A stretch of 64,000 nt of DNA from contig CAXXPS010000003.1 of NCBI GenBank assembly GCA_963669415.2, positions 558,001-622,000 on the forward strand, given 5' to 3'. This DNA is from JAWKWH01 sp963669415 (GTDB lineage: Bacteria > Pseudomonadota > Alphaproteobacteria > Rhizobiales > Rhizobiaceae). A program made the position numbers and the translations under genes. Under the pieces are notes generated by a model. It worked only from the letters and a program-made list of their open reading frames with translations, was not told the DNA's origin and did not search any database. This document shows, piece after piece, positions 9,300 to 17,853 of the stretch. Numbering within the stretch: position 1 is the stretch's first letter; the number at the start of each line of letters is the position of its first letter.

Positions 9300-9919
9300 T
9301 GGATATCAATGTCACAACCCTTGCCGGCAAGAGCGCGGGCAAACTGAAAGTGTCGGACGATGTTTTCGGTCTTGATCCGCGCGACGACATATTGCAGCGC
9401 GTGGTGCGCTGGCAGTTGGCCAAAAAGCAGCAGGGAACGCACAAGACCAAGGCTCGCTCTGAGATCTCGCGTACCGGTGCAAAAATGTATCGCCAGAAGG
9501 GAACCGGCCGGGCGCGTCACCATTCGGCCCGTGCGCCGCAATTTCGCGGTGGCGGCAAGGCGCATGGTCCGGTCGCGCGCGATCATGCGATCGATTTGCC
9601 GAAGAAGGTCCGGGCGCTGGGCTTGAAGCATGCCCTGTCTGCCAAAGCAAAGGCATCCGATTTGATCATTGTTGATGATCTGGCGGCAAAAGACGCGAAG
9701 ACCAAGGTACTTGCCGATCAGCTTTTGAAGCTTGGTGTTGACAATGCCCTGGTTATTGGCGGCGCCGAGGTGGACAGCAATTTCCGCAATGCGGCTTCCA
9801 ATATTCCGCATGTGGATGTGCTGCCGGTGCAGGGCATCAACGTTTACGACATTTTGCGCCGCGGCAAGCTGGTCCTGTCCAAGGCAGCAGTCGAGGCGCT
9901 TGAGGAGCGGTTCAAATGA
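9299..9919 (+). CDS. rplD: 50S ribosomal protein L4
   Basis: L4 lines the nascent-peptide exit tunnel. In E. coli it also represses the S10 operon; no matching leader is evident before rpsJ here. It has 206 residues, with the conserved extended loop (KMYRQKGTGRARHHSARAPQ) that reaches the tunnel. It starts inside the rplC stop (TAATG) and overlaps rplW by four bases, consistent with translational coupling. Confidence 0.97.
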   Translation: MDINVTTLAGKSAGKLKVSDDVFGLDPRDDILQRVVRWQLAKKQQGTHKTKARSEISRTGAKMYRQKGTGRARHHSARAPQFRGGGKAHGPVARDHAIDLPKKVRALGLKHALSAKAKASDLIIVDDLAAKDAKTKVLADQLLKLGVDNALVIGGAEVDSNFRNAASNIPHVDVLPVQGINVYDILRRGKLVLSKAAVEALEERFK

Positions 9920-10209
9920 CGGATCTTCGCCATTATGACGTGATTGTCAGCCCGGCGATCACCGAGAAATCGACCATGGCCTCTGAAGCCAACCAGGTGA
10001 TTTTCAATGTTGCCCGGTCAGCGACGAAGCCGGAAATCAAGGCGGCAATCGAGGCGCTGTTCAGCGTTAAGGTCACTGCGGTCAATACGCTGGTGCGCAA
10101 GGGCAAGGTAAAGCGTTTTCGCGGCACCCGTGGCCGCCAGAGCGATGTGAAAAAAGCGATCGTGACGCTGGCCGAAGGCCAGTCGATCGACATCGCGACA
10201 GGTCTTTAG
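9916..10209 (+). CDS. rplW: 50S ribosomal protein L23
   Basis: L23 lies at the tunnel exit and is the docking site for trigger factor and SRP. It has 97 residues, starts MTDLRHYDVIVSPAITEKS, and carries the GKVKRFRGTRGRQSDVKKA segment. It overlaps the rplD stop by ATGA. Confidence 0.97.
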   Translation: MTDLRHYDVIVSPAITEKSTMASEANQVIFNVARSATKPEIKAAIEALFSVKVTAVNTLVRKGKVKRFRGTRGRQSDVKKAIVTLAEGQSIDIATGL

Positions 10210-10220
10210 GGTGTAGAACA

Positions 10221-11054
10221 ATGGCACTGAAGAAATTCAATCCGACGACGCCCGGCCAGCGCCAATTGGTGCTTGTCGACCGTTCGCACCTTTACAAGGG
10301 CAAGCCGATCAAGGGTCTGACCGAGGGGCTGAGCTCGAAGGGTGGACGCAACAATGTGGGCCGCATCACCACCCGTTTCCGCGGTGGTGGCCACAAGCGG
10401 GCCTACCGCCGCATTGATTTCAAGCGGCGCAAGTTCGACATGAGTGCGACGGTTGAGCGGATCGAATATGATCCGAACCGGACCGCATTCATCGCGCTGA
10501 TCCGCTATGAGGACGGAGAACTGTCCTACATCATAGCGCCGCAGCGCCTGTCGGTCGGCGATTCAGTGATTTCCGGTGCGACAGTCGACGTAAAGCCGGG
10601 TAACGCGATGCTGCTGGCCAACATGCCGGTTGGCACGATCATCCACAATGTGGAATTGAAGCCGGAGAAGGGCGGTCAGATAGCGCGTTCCGCGGGAACT
10701 TACGCCCAATTGGTCGGCCGCGACCAGGGCATGGCTATCCTGCGCCTCAATTCGGGTGAACAGCGCATCGTCCCCGGCGCCTGCATGGCGACGGTGGGTG
10801 CGGTATCCAACTCCGATCACGGCAACATTTCACTCGGCAAGGCCGGTCGCAAGCGCTGGATGGGCAAGCGCCCACACAATCGCGGCGTGACCATGAACCC
10901 TGTCGACCATCCGCATGGCGGTGGTGAAGGGCGAAGCTCGGGTGGCCGCAACCCTGTTACGCCCTGGGGCAAACCGACCAAGGGTAAACGTACCCGGTCG
11001 AACAAGACCAGCGATAAATTCATCATGCGCTCACGTCATCAGCGCAAGAAGTAG
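10221..11054 (+). CDS. rplB: 50S ribosomal protein L2
   Basis: L2 joins the subunits and supports peptidyl transfer. 277 residues, normal length, with the conserved MNPVDHPHGGGEGR segment that contains the functionally important histidine, and the KGKRTRSNKTSDKFIMR tail. It lies 11 nt after rplW and 17 nt before rpsS. Confidence 0.98.
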   Translation: MALKKFNPTTPGQRQLVLVDRSHLYKGKPIKGLTEGLSSKGGRNNVGRITTRFRGGGHKRAYRRIDFKRRKFDMSATVERIEYDPNRTAFIALIRYEDGELSYIIAPQRLSVGDSVISGATVDVKPGNAMLLANMPVGTIIHNVELKPEKGGQIARSAGTYAQLVGRDQGMAILRLNSGEQRIVPGACMATVGAVSNSDHGNISLGKAGRKRWMGKRPHNRGVTMNPVDHPHGGGEGRSSGGRNPVTPWGKPTKGKRTRSNKTSDKFIMRSRHQRKK

Positions 11055-11071
11055 GAAAGAGGCAGAGACAA

Positions 11072-11350
11072 GTGACACGCTCAGTCTGGAAAGGCCCGTT
11101 CGTCGACGGCTATCTGTTGAAGAAAGCCGAGAAAGTGCGCGAAGGCGGCCGAAACGAAGTCATCAAGATGTGGAGCCGCCGCTCCACCATCCTGCCGCAG
11201 TTCGTCGGCCTGACCTTTGGCGTCTACAACGGCCAGAAGCACATCCCCGTTTCGGTCTCCGAAGACATGGTTGGCCACAAGTTTGGCGAGTTTGCGCCGA
11301 CCAGGACCTACTACGGTCACGGCGCCGACAAGAAGGCCAGGAGAAAGTAA
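11072..11350 (+). CDS. rpsS: 30S ribosomal protein S19
   Basis: S19 lies in the 30S head and forms a complex with S13. It has 92 residues, with the expected N-terminus TRSVWKGPFVDGYL. The initiator is GTG at 11072, preceded by GGAAAGAGGCAGAG; no ATG is available near it. One nucleotide separates its stop from the rplV start. Confidence 0.97.
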   Translation: MTRSVWKGPFVDGYLLKKAEKVREGGRNEVIKMWSRRSTILPQFVGLTFGVYNGQKHIPVSVSEDMVGHKFGEFAPTRTYYGHGADKKARRK

Positions 11351-11351
11351 G

Positions 11352-11741
11352 ATGGGCAAGCCCAAAGCAGAACGACGGCTTGCGGAAAATGAGGCGCGCG
11401 CAGTGCTTCGCACCATCCGCATCAGCCCGCAGAAACTCAATCTGGTCGCTGCCATGATCCGTGGCAAGAAGGTTTCGGCTGCACTCGCAGACCTGGAGTT
11501 TTCACGCAAGCGCATCGCCGGCACCGTCAAGAAGACGCTGGAATCAGCGATTGCGAACGCGGAAAACAACCATGACCTCGACGTCGATGCACTGGTCGTC
11601 GCAGAGGCTTGGGTCGGCAAGTCCATCACCATGAAGCGTTTCATGGCCCGAGGCCGTGGCCGCGCCAGCCGCATCGAAAAGCCGTTTTCCAACTTGACGA
11701 TTGTTGTGCGCGAAGTCGAAGAACAAGAGGAGGCCGCCTGA
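11352..11741 (+). CDS. rplV: 50S ribosomal protein L22
   Basis: L22 forms the tunnel constriction with L4. Start at ATG 11352 (MGKPKAERRLAENEARAV) gives 129 residues; the frame opens further upstream inside rpsS and that part is not real. The beta-hairpin segment MKRFMARGRGRASRIEKPFS is intact, with no macrolide-resistance deletion visible. The stop overlaps the rpsC start by one base (TGATG). Confidence 0.97.
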   Translation: MGKPKAERRLAENEARAVLRTIRISPQKLNLVAAMIRGKKVSAALADLEFSRKRIAGTVKKTLESAIANAENNHDLDVDALVVAEAWVGKSITMKRFMARGRGRASRIEKPFSNLTIVVREVEEQEEAA

Positions 11742-12442
11742 TGGGCCAAAAAGTCAATCCGATCGGCCTTCGCCTCGGCATCAACCGCACGTGGGATTCG
11801 CGCTGGTTTGCCAATTCGGGAGAATATGGCCGCTTGCTGCACGAAGATCTGGCTATACGCGGTGAGCTGGAAAAAGAACTCAAGCAGGCTGCGATCTCGA
11901 AGATCGTGATCGAGCGTCCGCACAAGAAGTGCCGGGTGACGATCCACTCGGCGCGTCCGGGGCTGATTATCGGCAAAAAGGGCGCTGACATCGAACGCCT
12001 CCGCAAGAAACTGACAGCGATGACCGGTGTGGATACGCATTTGAACATCGTCGAAGTGCGCAAGCCGGAAACCGACGCGACGTTGGTGGCGCAGTCGATT
12101 GCACAGCAGTTGGAGCGCCGTATTGCGTTTCGCCGCGCCATGAAACGTGCAGTCCAATCGGCGATCCGTCTTGGCGCCGAGGGCATTCGGATCAATTGCG
12201 GCGGCCGGCTTGGCGGTGCGGAAATTGCGCGCATGGAGTGGTATCGCGAAGGACGCGTTCCGCTGCACACGCTTCGCGCCGATGTTGATTACGGCACTGC
12301 CGAAGCAAAAACTGCCTATGGCATCTGCGGTGTGAAAGTTTGGATCTTCAAGGGTGAAATCCTTGAGCACGATCCGCTGGCTTCCGAGCGCAAGGCAATT
12401 GAAGGCGATCAGCCCGGCGGACGCCGCCGCGAGAACGCTTGA
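11741..12442 (+). CDS. rpsC: 30S ribosomal protein S3
   Basis: S3 lies at the mRNA entry channel and has helicase activity there with S4 and S5. Start at 11741 (MGQKVNPIGLRLGINRTWDS), 233 residues. The KH RNA-binding domain has its GxxG loop in IIGKKGADIERL. Coupled to rplV by a one-base overlap. Confidence 0.97.
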   Translation: MGQKVNPIGLRLGINRTWDSRWFANSGEYGRLLHEDLAIRGELEKELKQAAISKIVIERPHKKCRVTIHSARPGLIIGKKGADIERLRKKLTAMTGVDTHLNIVEVRKPETDATLVAQSIAQQLERRIAFRRAMKRAVQSAIRLGAEGIRINCGGRLGGAEIARMEWYREGRVPLHTLRADVDYGTAEAKTAYGICGVKVWIFKGEILEHDPLASERKAIEGDQPGGRRRENA

Positions 12443-12481
12443 AGCGTTTCGGCAGGGAAGAAGAATTCGGAGTAAACTGAG

Positions 12482-12895
12482 ATGCTGCAACCAAAGCGCA
12501 CGAAGTTCCGCAAACAGTTCAAAGGCCGCATCCATGGTGTGGCCAAGGGCGGTACAAATTTGAATTTCGGGTCGTTTGGCCTGAAGGCGCTGGAGCCTGA
12601 GCGGGTTACCGCGCGGCAGATCGAGGCGGCTCGCCGCGCGATCACCCGCTACATGAAACGCCAGGGCCGTGTGTGGATCCGTATCTTCCCGGATGTGCCC
12701 GTGACGTCAAAACCGACGGAAGTCCGCATGGGTAAAGGCAAGGGATCGGTCGACTACTGGGCAGCGCGGGTCAAACCTGGCCGGGTGATGTTCGAGATCG
12801 ACGGCGTCAACGAAGAAGTCGCGCGCGAAGCGTTGCGTCTGGGCGCTCAGAAACTGCCCGTTAAAACGCGCTTTGTGCAGCGCATTGCTGATTAG
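12482..12895 (+). CDS. rplP: 50S ribosomal protein L16
   Basis: L16 contacts the A- and P-site tRNAs at the peptidyl-transferase centre. 137 residues, MLQPKRTKFRKQFKGRIHG, full length, with the conserved MGKGKGSVDYWAARVKPG segment. It lies 39 nt after rpsC and 14 nt before rpmC. Confidence 0.98.
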   Translation: MLQPKRTKFRKQFKGRIHGVAKGGTNLNFGSFGLKALEPERVTARQIEAARRAITRYMKRQGRVWIRIFPDVPVTSKPTEVRMGKGKGSVDYWAARVKPGRVMFEIDGVNEEVAREALRLGAQKLPVKTRFVQRIAD

Positions 12896-12909
12896 GAAGG
12901 GCTGGCACG

Positions 12910-13110
12910 ATGAAGGCCGAAGAAGCAAGGGTGATGAGCCCGGATCAGTTGAACGACGAACTGGCCAAGCTGAAGAAGGAGCAGTTTAATCTGCGCTTCC
13001 AGAAAGCAACCGGCCAGTTGGAAAAGACAGCGCGCGTGAAGGCGGTTCGCCGCGATATTGCACGCATCAAGACGATTGCCGCCCAGAAAGCGGCTGAGAA
13101 CAAGGCTTAA
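12910..13110 (+). CDS. rpmC: 50S ribosomal protein L29
   Basis: L29 is a small two-helix protein beside L23 at the tunnel exit. 66 residues with the family signature LKKEQFNLRFQKATGQLE. It sits between rplP and rpsQ as in nearly all bacteria. Confidence 0.97.
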   Translation: MKAEEARVMSPDQLNDELAKLKKEQFNLRFQKATGQLEKTARVKAVRRDIARIKTIAAQKAAENKA

Positions 13111-13121
13111 GGAACAAACCC

Positions 13122-13361
13122 ATGCCGAAGCGCGTTTTGCAAGGTACCGTGGTCAGCGACAAGAACGACAAGACCGTTGTGGTCAGGGTCGAGCGCCGTT
13201 TCACGCATCCGGTGATGAAGAAAACCGTGCGTACGACCAAGAATTACAAGGCTCATGATGAGGCCAACAGCCACAAGGTTGGCGATAAGGTTTCCATCCA
13301 GGAATCGAAGCCTGTGTCCAAGGACAAGCGCTGGACCGTAGTTGCGGGCGCTGAAGGCTGA
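13122..13361 (+). CDS. rpsQ: 30S ribosomal protein S17
   Basis: S17 is an early-binding OB-fold protein of the 30S body. 79 residues, MPKRVLQGTVVSDKNDKTVV, with RRFTHPVMKKTVRTTKNYKAHDE. It ends the S10 cluster, 66 nt before rplN. Confidence 0.97.
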   Translation: MPKRVLQGTVVSDKNDKTVVVRVERRFTHPVMKKTVRTTKNYKAHDEANSHKVGDKVSIQESKPVSKDKRWTVVAGAEG

Positions 13362-13427
13362 GTTTGAAAGTGTGAACGTTCCGGTCGGATGATTTTAAGA
13401 CCGGTTATTTGAAGAAGGCGGCCAGTC

Positions 13428-13796
13428 ATGATTCAGATGCAAACAAACCTCGATGTGGCGGACAATTCCGGCGCTCGTCGTGTCATGTGCATCAAGGTTT
13501 TGGGCGGTTCGAAACGGAAGTATGCTTCTGTGGGCGACGTCATCGTCGTTTCGGTAAAAGAGGCAATTCCGCGCGGGCGCGTCAAAAAGGGTGATGTGAT
13601 GAAAGCGGTGGTCGTCAGGACCGCCAAGGATATCCGCCGCCCCGATGGCAGCGTTATCCGTTTCGACGGTAATGCGGCCGTTCTGGTCGACAACAAGGCC
13701 GAGCCTGTCGGAACACGTATCTTTGGCCCCGTGCCGCGTGAATTGCGCGCCAAACGCCACATGAAGATCATTTCCCTGGCCCCAGAAGTGCTCTGA
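13428..13796 (+). CDS. rplN: 50S ribosomal protein L14
   Basis: L14 forms inter-subunit bridges and is the contact site for the silencing factor RsfS. 122 residues, MIQMQTNLDVADNSGARRVM, complete and highly conserved, ending PEVL. First gene of the spc cluster. Confidence 0.98.
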   Translation: MIQMQTNLDVADNSGARRVMCIKVLGGSKRKYASVGDVIVVSVKEAIPRGRVKKGDVMKAVVVRTAKDIRRPDGSVIRFDGNAAVLVDNKAEPVGTRIFGPVPRELRAKRHMKIISLAPEVL

Positions 13797-13809
13797 AGGA
13801 AAACAGGCA

Positions 13810-14118
13810 ATGCAGAAGATCAAAAAGGGCGATTCAGTCGTCATTCTGGCTGGCAAGGACAAGGGCCGCACCGGTGAAGTCCTGCAGGTAATGCCTAAGG
13901 AAAATCGCGCGTTGGTGCGTGGCGTCAACATGATCCGCCGCCATCAGCGCCAAACCCAGACACAGGAGGCCGGCATCATCTCCAAGGAGGCGCCGATCCA
14001 CCTGTCGAATATTGCAATTGCCGACAAGGACGGGAAGCCAACGCGTGTTGGTTTCAAGATTGACGGTGAAAAGAAGGTTCGCATTGCAAAGCGTTCCGGA
14101 GATTTGATCGATGGCTGA
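13810..14118 (+). CDS. rplX: 50S ribosomal protein L24
   Basis: L24 is an assembly initiator with a KOW motif (KKGDSVVILAGKDKGRTGEV) at its N-terminus. 102 residues. It overlaps the start of rplE by eight bases, which suggests coupled translation. Confidence 0.97.
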   Translation: MQKIKKGDSVVILAGKDKGRTGEVLQVMPKENRALVRGVNMIRRHQRQTQTQEAGIISKEAPIHLSNIAIADKDGKPTRVGFKIDGEKKVRIAKRSGDLIDG

Positions 14119-14668
14119 GGCGACTTACACACCGCGCATGAAGCAGCGCTACAACGATGTGATCCGCACGGATCTGCTTGAACAGTTCAAGTACGACAAC
14201 GGCATGCAGGTGCCTCGTGTTGACAAGATCGTGCTCAATATGGGCGTTGGCGAAGCGACCAATGATTCCAAGAAGCCGACGGTTGCGGCCGAGGAACTTT
14301 CCCTGATTGCCGGGCAGAAAGCCATCGTGACTTATGCCCGCAACTCGATTGCAAGCTTCAAGGTGCGCGAGCAAATGCCGATTGGCGCCAAAGTGACGCT
14401 TCGCAAGGACCGCATGTATGAGTTCATGGACCGGTTGATCACGATTGCGCTGCCGCGCGTTCGAGACTTTCGCGGTCTGAACCCAAAGAGCTTTGATGGC
14501 CGTGGCAATTTTGCCATGGGTCTGAAAGAGCACATCGTGTTCCCGGAAATCGACTATGACAAGGTCGACGAAATCCGCGGAATGGACATCATCGTTTGTA
14601 CGACCGCCAGAACGGATGACGAGGCGAGAGCTCTGCTCACCGCCTTCAACTTCCCCTTCCGGCAGTAA
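14111..14668 (+). CDS. rplE: 50S ribosomal protein L5
   Basis: L5 binds 5S rRNA in the central protuberance. 185 residues; the segment YDNGMQVPRVDKIVLNMGVG and the C-terminal GMDIIVCTTARTDDEARALL are characteristic. It begins within the last codons of rplX and is followed by rpsN after 27 nt. Confidence 0.98.
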   Translation: MAEATYTPRMKQRYNDVIRTDLLEQFKYDNGMQVPRVDKIVLNMGVGEATNDSKKPTVAAEELSLIAGQKAIVTYARNSIASFKVREQMPIGAKVTLRKDRMYEFMDRLITIALPRVRDFRGLNPKSFDGRGNFAMGLKEHIVFPEIDYDKVDEIRGMDIIVCTTARTDDEARALLTAFNFPFRQ

Positions 14669-14695
14669 CGGCAAGCGAGAACAAGGACTATATAA

Positions 14696-15001
14696 ATGGC
14701 AAAAGTCAGTGCAGTCGAGAAAAACGAAAGACGCCGCAGAAAGGTCGCACAATATGCGAAGCGGCGGGCTGAGTTGAAGGCGATCATCAATGACCGTTCG
14801 AAGCCGATGGATGAGCGATTTGCGGCGCAGCTGAAGCTGTCGCAGCTGCCGCGAAATTCGTCGAAGACCCGCATTCGCAACCGTTGTGAGGTTTCCGGAC
14901 GTCCACGTGGCTTTTATCGCAAGCTGAGAATGTCGCGCATTGCGTTGCGTGAACTGGGTTCGCTCGGAATGATTCCGGGCCTGGTCAAGTCAAGCTGGTA
15001 A
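14696..15001 (+). CDS. rpsN: 30S ribosomal protein S14 (zinc-independent type)
   Basis: S14 lies in the 30S head. 101 residues, so it is the long C-minus form: no pair of CxxC zinc motifs is present (a single Cys occurs in RNRCEVSGRPRG). That is the usual form in alphaproteobacteria. Confidence 0.97.
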   Translation: MAKVSAVEKNERRRRKVAQYAKRRAELKAIINDRSKPMDERFAAQLKLSQLPRNSSKTRIRNRCEVSGRPRGFYRKLRMSRIALRELGSLGMIPGLVKSSW

Positions 15002-15013
15002 GGAGGGCAGACA

Positions 15014-15412
15014 ATGTCATTGAGTGATCCTCTCGGCGATATGCTGACCCGCATTCGCAATGCGGCCGGCCGGCGCAAAAGCACTGTTTCCACTCCGGCG
15101 TCCAAATTGCGGGCCCGGGTTCTGGAAGTGATGAAGAACGAAGGCTATATCCGCGGATATTCCCAGACCGACCACAAGGACGGCAAGTCGGAACTCGAAA
15201 TCGAGCTGAAATACCACGACGGCGGACCTGTTATTCGGGAGATCTCCCGCGTTTCGAGGCCGGGCCGCCGGGTTTACGTTTCGGTCAGGTCGATCCCGCA
15301 TGTGGCCAATGGACTTGGTATATCGATCCTCTCCACGCCGAAGGGTGTGATGGCGGATCATGATGCACGCGAACAGAATGTCGGCGGAGAAATTCTCTGC
15401 CAGATTTTCTGA
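15014..15412 (+). CDS. rpsH: 30S ribosomal protein S8
   Basis: S8 binds helix 21 of 16S rRNA and in E. coli represses the spc operon at the L5 cistron. 132 residues, MSLSDPLGDMLTRIRNAAGR, with the typical C-terminus GVMADHDAREQNVGGEILCQ. RBS AAGGAGG precedes the ATG. Confidence 0.98.
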   Translation: MSLSDPLGDMLTRIRNAAGRRKSTVSTPASKLRARVLEVMKNEGYIRGYSQTDHKDGKSELEIELKYHDGGPVIREISRVSRPGRRVYVSVRSIPHVANGLGISILSTPKGVMADHDAREQNVGGEILCQIF

Positions 15413-15450
15413 TCGGTGCGTAATTGAACTGAACGGCAAGGACGAAGAAA

Positions 15451-15984
15451 ATGTCCCGTATCGGCAAAAAACCTGTGGCAGTGCCGGAAGGCGTTACCGC
15501 CACCGTTGAAGGCCAGACGGTCACCGCAAAAGGCCCCAAGGGCGAGTTGAAATTCGTCGTCAACGACGAAGTGCTGGTGAAGCTGGAAGACGGTGAAATC
15601 AAGGTTAATCCGCGTGATGAATCCAAGGATGCACGCTCCAAATGGGGCATGTCCCGGACCCAGATCCAGAACATCCTCACCGGCGTGAAAGAGGGTTTCG
15701 AGCGCAAGCTTGAAATTAACGGTGTTGGCTATCGTGCAGCGATGCAGGGCAACAATTTGCAGTTGGCGCTGGGTTTCAGTCACGACGTTCTCTATCAAGT
15801 GCCGGAAGGTATCTCGATTGTGTGTCCCAAGCCGACCGAAATCGTTGTCACCGGCGTCGACAAGCAAAAGGTCGGACAGGTGGCTTCGGAGATTCGCAGA
15901 TATCGCAAGCCTGAACCCTACAAGGGCAAGGGCGTGAAATATGCCGAAGAGCGCATTGTGCGCAAAGAAGGCAAGAAGAAGTAA
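15451..15984 (+). CDS. rplF: 50S ribosomal protein L6
   Basis: L6 lies near the GTPase-factor site of the 50S. 177 residues with two similar half-domains; starts MSRIGKKPVAVPEGVTATVE and ends in the lysine-rich GKGVKYAEERIVRKEGKKK tail. It lies 12 nt before rplR. Confidence 0.98.
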   Translation: MSRIGKKPVAVPEGVTATVEGQTVTAKGPKGELKFVVNDEVLVKLEDGEIKVNPRDESKDARSKWGMSRTQIQNILTGVKEGFERKLEINGVGYRAAMQGNNLQLALGFSHDVLYQVPEGISIVCPKPTEIVVTGVDKQKVGQVASEIRRYRKPEPYKGKGVKYAEERIVRKEGKKK

Positions 15985-15996
15985 GGAACAGGCGTC

Positions 15997-16356
15997 ATGG
16001 CTTCCAAGGAATCAGTCAGACGGCGTGCTTCGCGCGTTCGCCGCACCGTCAAGTCGGTTGCCGGCGGCCGTCCGCGTTTGTCGGTGCACCGGTCTTCGAA
16101 GAACATCTATGCTCAGGTCATTGATGACGCGAAGGGCCATACCATTGCGGCAGCTTCAACGCTGGACAAGGATTTGAAATCCAAGCTGAAAAATGGTGCG
16201 GATTCAGGTGCGGCCGCTGAAGTTGGCAAACTTGTCGCCGAGCGCGCAACTAAAGCCGGTGTCAAGGAAGTGGTTTTTGATCGCGGTCCATACATATATC
16301 ACGGCCGGGTCAAGGCTTTGGCCGACGCAGCCCGCGAAGGCGGTCTGACCTTCTAG
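15997..16356 (+). CDS. rplR: 50S ribosomal protein L18
   Basis: L18 brings 5S rRNA to the 50S with L5. 119 residues with a basic N-terminal arm (ESVRRRASRVRRTVKS) and the conserved FDRGPYIYHGRVKALADAAR near the C-terminus. Confidence 0.98.
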   Translation: MASKESVRRRASRVRRTVKSVAGGRPRLSVHRSSKNIYAQVIDDAKGHTIAAASTLDKDLKSKLKNGADSGAAAEVGKLVAERATKAGVKEVVFDRGPYIYHGRVKALADAAREGGLTF

Positions 16357-16397
16357 ATATCAACACGTGCTACCGGAAAAGAATAAGGAACCAGGAT

Positions 16398-16967
16398 ATG
16401 GCACAACAACCTCGCAAGGACGACCGCGGACGCGGGCGTGACCGCGAAGAGCGCGACAGCGAATTTGTCGACAAGCTCGTTCACATCAACCGCGTTGCCA
16501 AGGTGGTCAAGGGCGGCCGTCGTTTCGGCTTTGCTGCACTTGTCGTTGTTGGCGATCAAAAAGGCCGGGTCGGCTTTGGTCATGGCAAGGCCCGCGAAGT
16601 GCCCGAGGCAATTCGTAAGGCAACCGAAAGCGCCAAACGCGACATGATTTTCGTGCCGCTGCGCTCGGGCCGTACGCTTCATCACGATGTTGCCGGCCGG
16701 CATGGCGCTGGCAAGGTGCTGCTGCGTTCGGCCAAGCCGGGTACGGGAATTATCGCTGGTGGTCCGATGCGCGCTGTATTCGAAACGCTCGGAATGCAAG
16801 ATGTCGTTGCCAAGTCGATGGGTTCGTCAAATCCCTACAACATGGTTCGGGCGACCTTCGATGCGCTGAAAAGGCAGATGCACCCCAAGGACATCGCCGC
16901 ACAGCGCGGAATCAAATACTCGACCCTGCAGGATCGCCGCCGCGATCTGATTGGCGCCGAGGAATAG
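16398..16967 (+). CDS. rpsE: 30S ribosomal protein S5
   Basis: S5 contributes to decoding fidelity and mRNA unwinding. 189 residues with an extended charged N-terminus (MAQQPRKDDRGRGRDREERD) typical of alphaproteobacteria, the dsRNA-binding-like fold, and the NPYNMVRATFDALKRQ segment. The usual order rplR-rpsE-rpmD-rplO is kept. Confidence 0.98.
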   Translation: MAQQPRKDDRGRGRDREERDSEFVDKLVHINRVAKVVKGGRRFGFAALVVVGDQKGRVGFGHGKAREVPEAIRKATESAKRDMIFVPLRSGRTLHHDVAGRHGAGKVLLRSAKPGTGIIAGGPMRAVFETLGMQDVVAKSMGSSNPYNMVRATFDALKRQMHPKDIAAQRGIKYSTLQDRRRDLIGAEE

Positions 16968-17023
16968 GAGCGACGGTCGGCGTTTCACAAGGGCGCCACG
17001 ACCTGCAATGATCAGGAAACGAA

Positions 17024-17227
17024 ATGATGGCTGAGAAAAGCAAGGGTAAGACCGTTACCGTCGAGCAAATTGGCAGCCCGTTGCGCCGCCCCGGCGAACA
17101 GCGCGCCACGCTGGTGGGCCTCGGACTTAACAAAATGCATCGCCGCCGCACTTTGGAAGATACTCCGGCAGTGCGTGGCATGATCCGCAAAGTGCAGCAT
17201 CTCGTCCGCGTCGTCGACGAAGCCTGA
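17024..17227 (+). CDS. rpmD: 50S ribosomal protein L30
   Basis: A 50S protein of 66-67 residues. Two adjacent ATG codons (17024 and 17027) are possible starts; AGGAA upstream is 5 nt from the first and 8 nt from the second, so the second may be used. Conserved segment LRRPGEQRATLVGLGLNKMH. Confidence 0.96.
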   Translation: MMAEKSKGKTVTVEQIGSPLRRPGEQRATLVGLGLNKMHRRRTLEDTPAVRGMIRKVQHLVRVVDEA

Positions 17228-17246
17228 GCTGCGAGGAGAATAAATC

Positions 17247-17729
17247 ATGAAACTCAACGAGTTGAGCGACAAGGCCGGGTCAAGAAAGTCCCGCAAGCGG
17301 GTAGGGCGCGGCATTGGATCGGGCACCGGCAAGACTTCGGGTCGAGGCGTCAAAGGCCAGAAATCACGCTCAGGTGTTGCCCTGAACGGCTATGAAGGCG
17401 GCCAGATGGCAATCTACCGCCGCCTGCCGAAGCGTGGCTTCAAAAACCCGTTCTCAAAGAATTTTTGCACGATTTCTGTTGGACGGGTCCAGGCAGCGGT
17501 CGATGCCAAAAGGATTGACGCCAAGAAGCCGGTCACTGTTGAAGTGCTGGTTGAGGCAGGAATTTTGCGCCGCGCGAAAGATGGCGTTCGCCTTCTGGGC
17601 GATGGCGAGATTTCCGCCAAGCTGAACTTTGAAATTGCTGGTGCGTCGAAATCAGCGATAGAAAAGGTCGAGAAAGCCGGTGGATCGGTCAAGTTGCCGG
17701 AGAAGGCTGAAAAATCCGACGCCGAATAG
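17247..17729 (+). CDS. rplO: 50S ribosomal protein L15
   Basis: A late-assembly 50S protein. 160 residues, MKLNELSDKAGSRKSRKRVG, with the glycine-rich conserved stretch GSGTGKTSGRGVKGQKSRSG and an alphaproteobacterial C-terminal extension. Followed by a hairpin and then secY. Confidence 0.97.
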   Translation: MKLNELSDKAGSRKSRKRVGRGIGSGTGKTSGRGVKGQKSRSGVALNGYEGGQMAIYRRLPKRGFKNPFSKNFCTISVGRVQAAVDAKRIDAKKPVTVEVLVEAGILRRAKDGVRLLGDGEISAKLNFEIAGASKSAIEKVEKAGGSVKLPEKAEKSDAE

Positions 17730-17740
17730 GCGATCACAAT

Positions 17741-17766
17741 AAGCGGCGGTTGACGGACCGCCGCTT
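17741..17766 (+). other. Intercistronic hairpin between rplO and secY
   Basis: AAGCGGCGG (17741-17749) pairs perfectly with CCGCCGCTT (17758-17766) around an 8-nt loop. No U-tract follows. It may set the relative mRNA level of the ribosomal genes and secY. Confidence 0.45.
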
Positions 17767-17853
17767 GCAACTTGGGTTACCGCAGCCTATTTCGGTATTC
17801 TTGCTGTTTGCGGCACCCGAGTGCCTGCGGGATCAAGCGGAGACTACCCACAC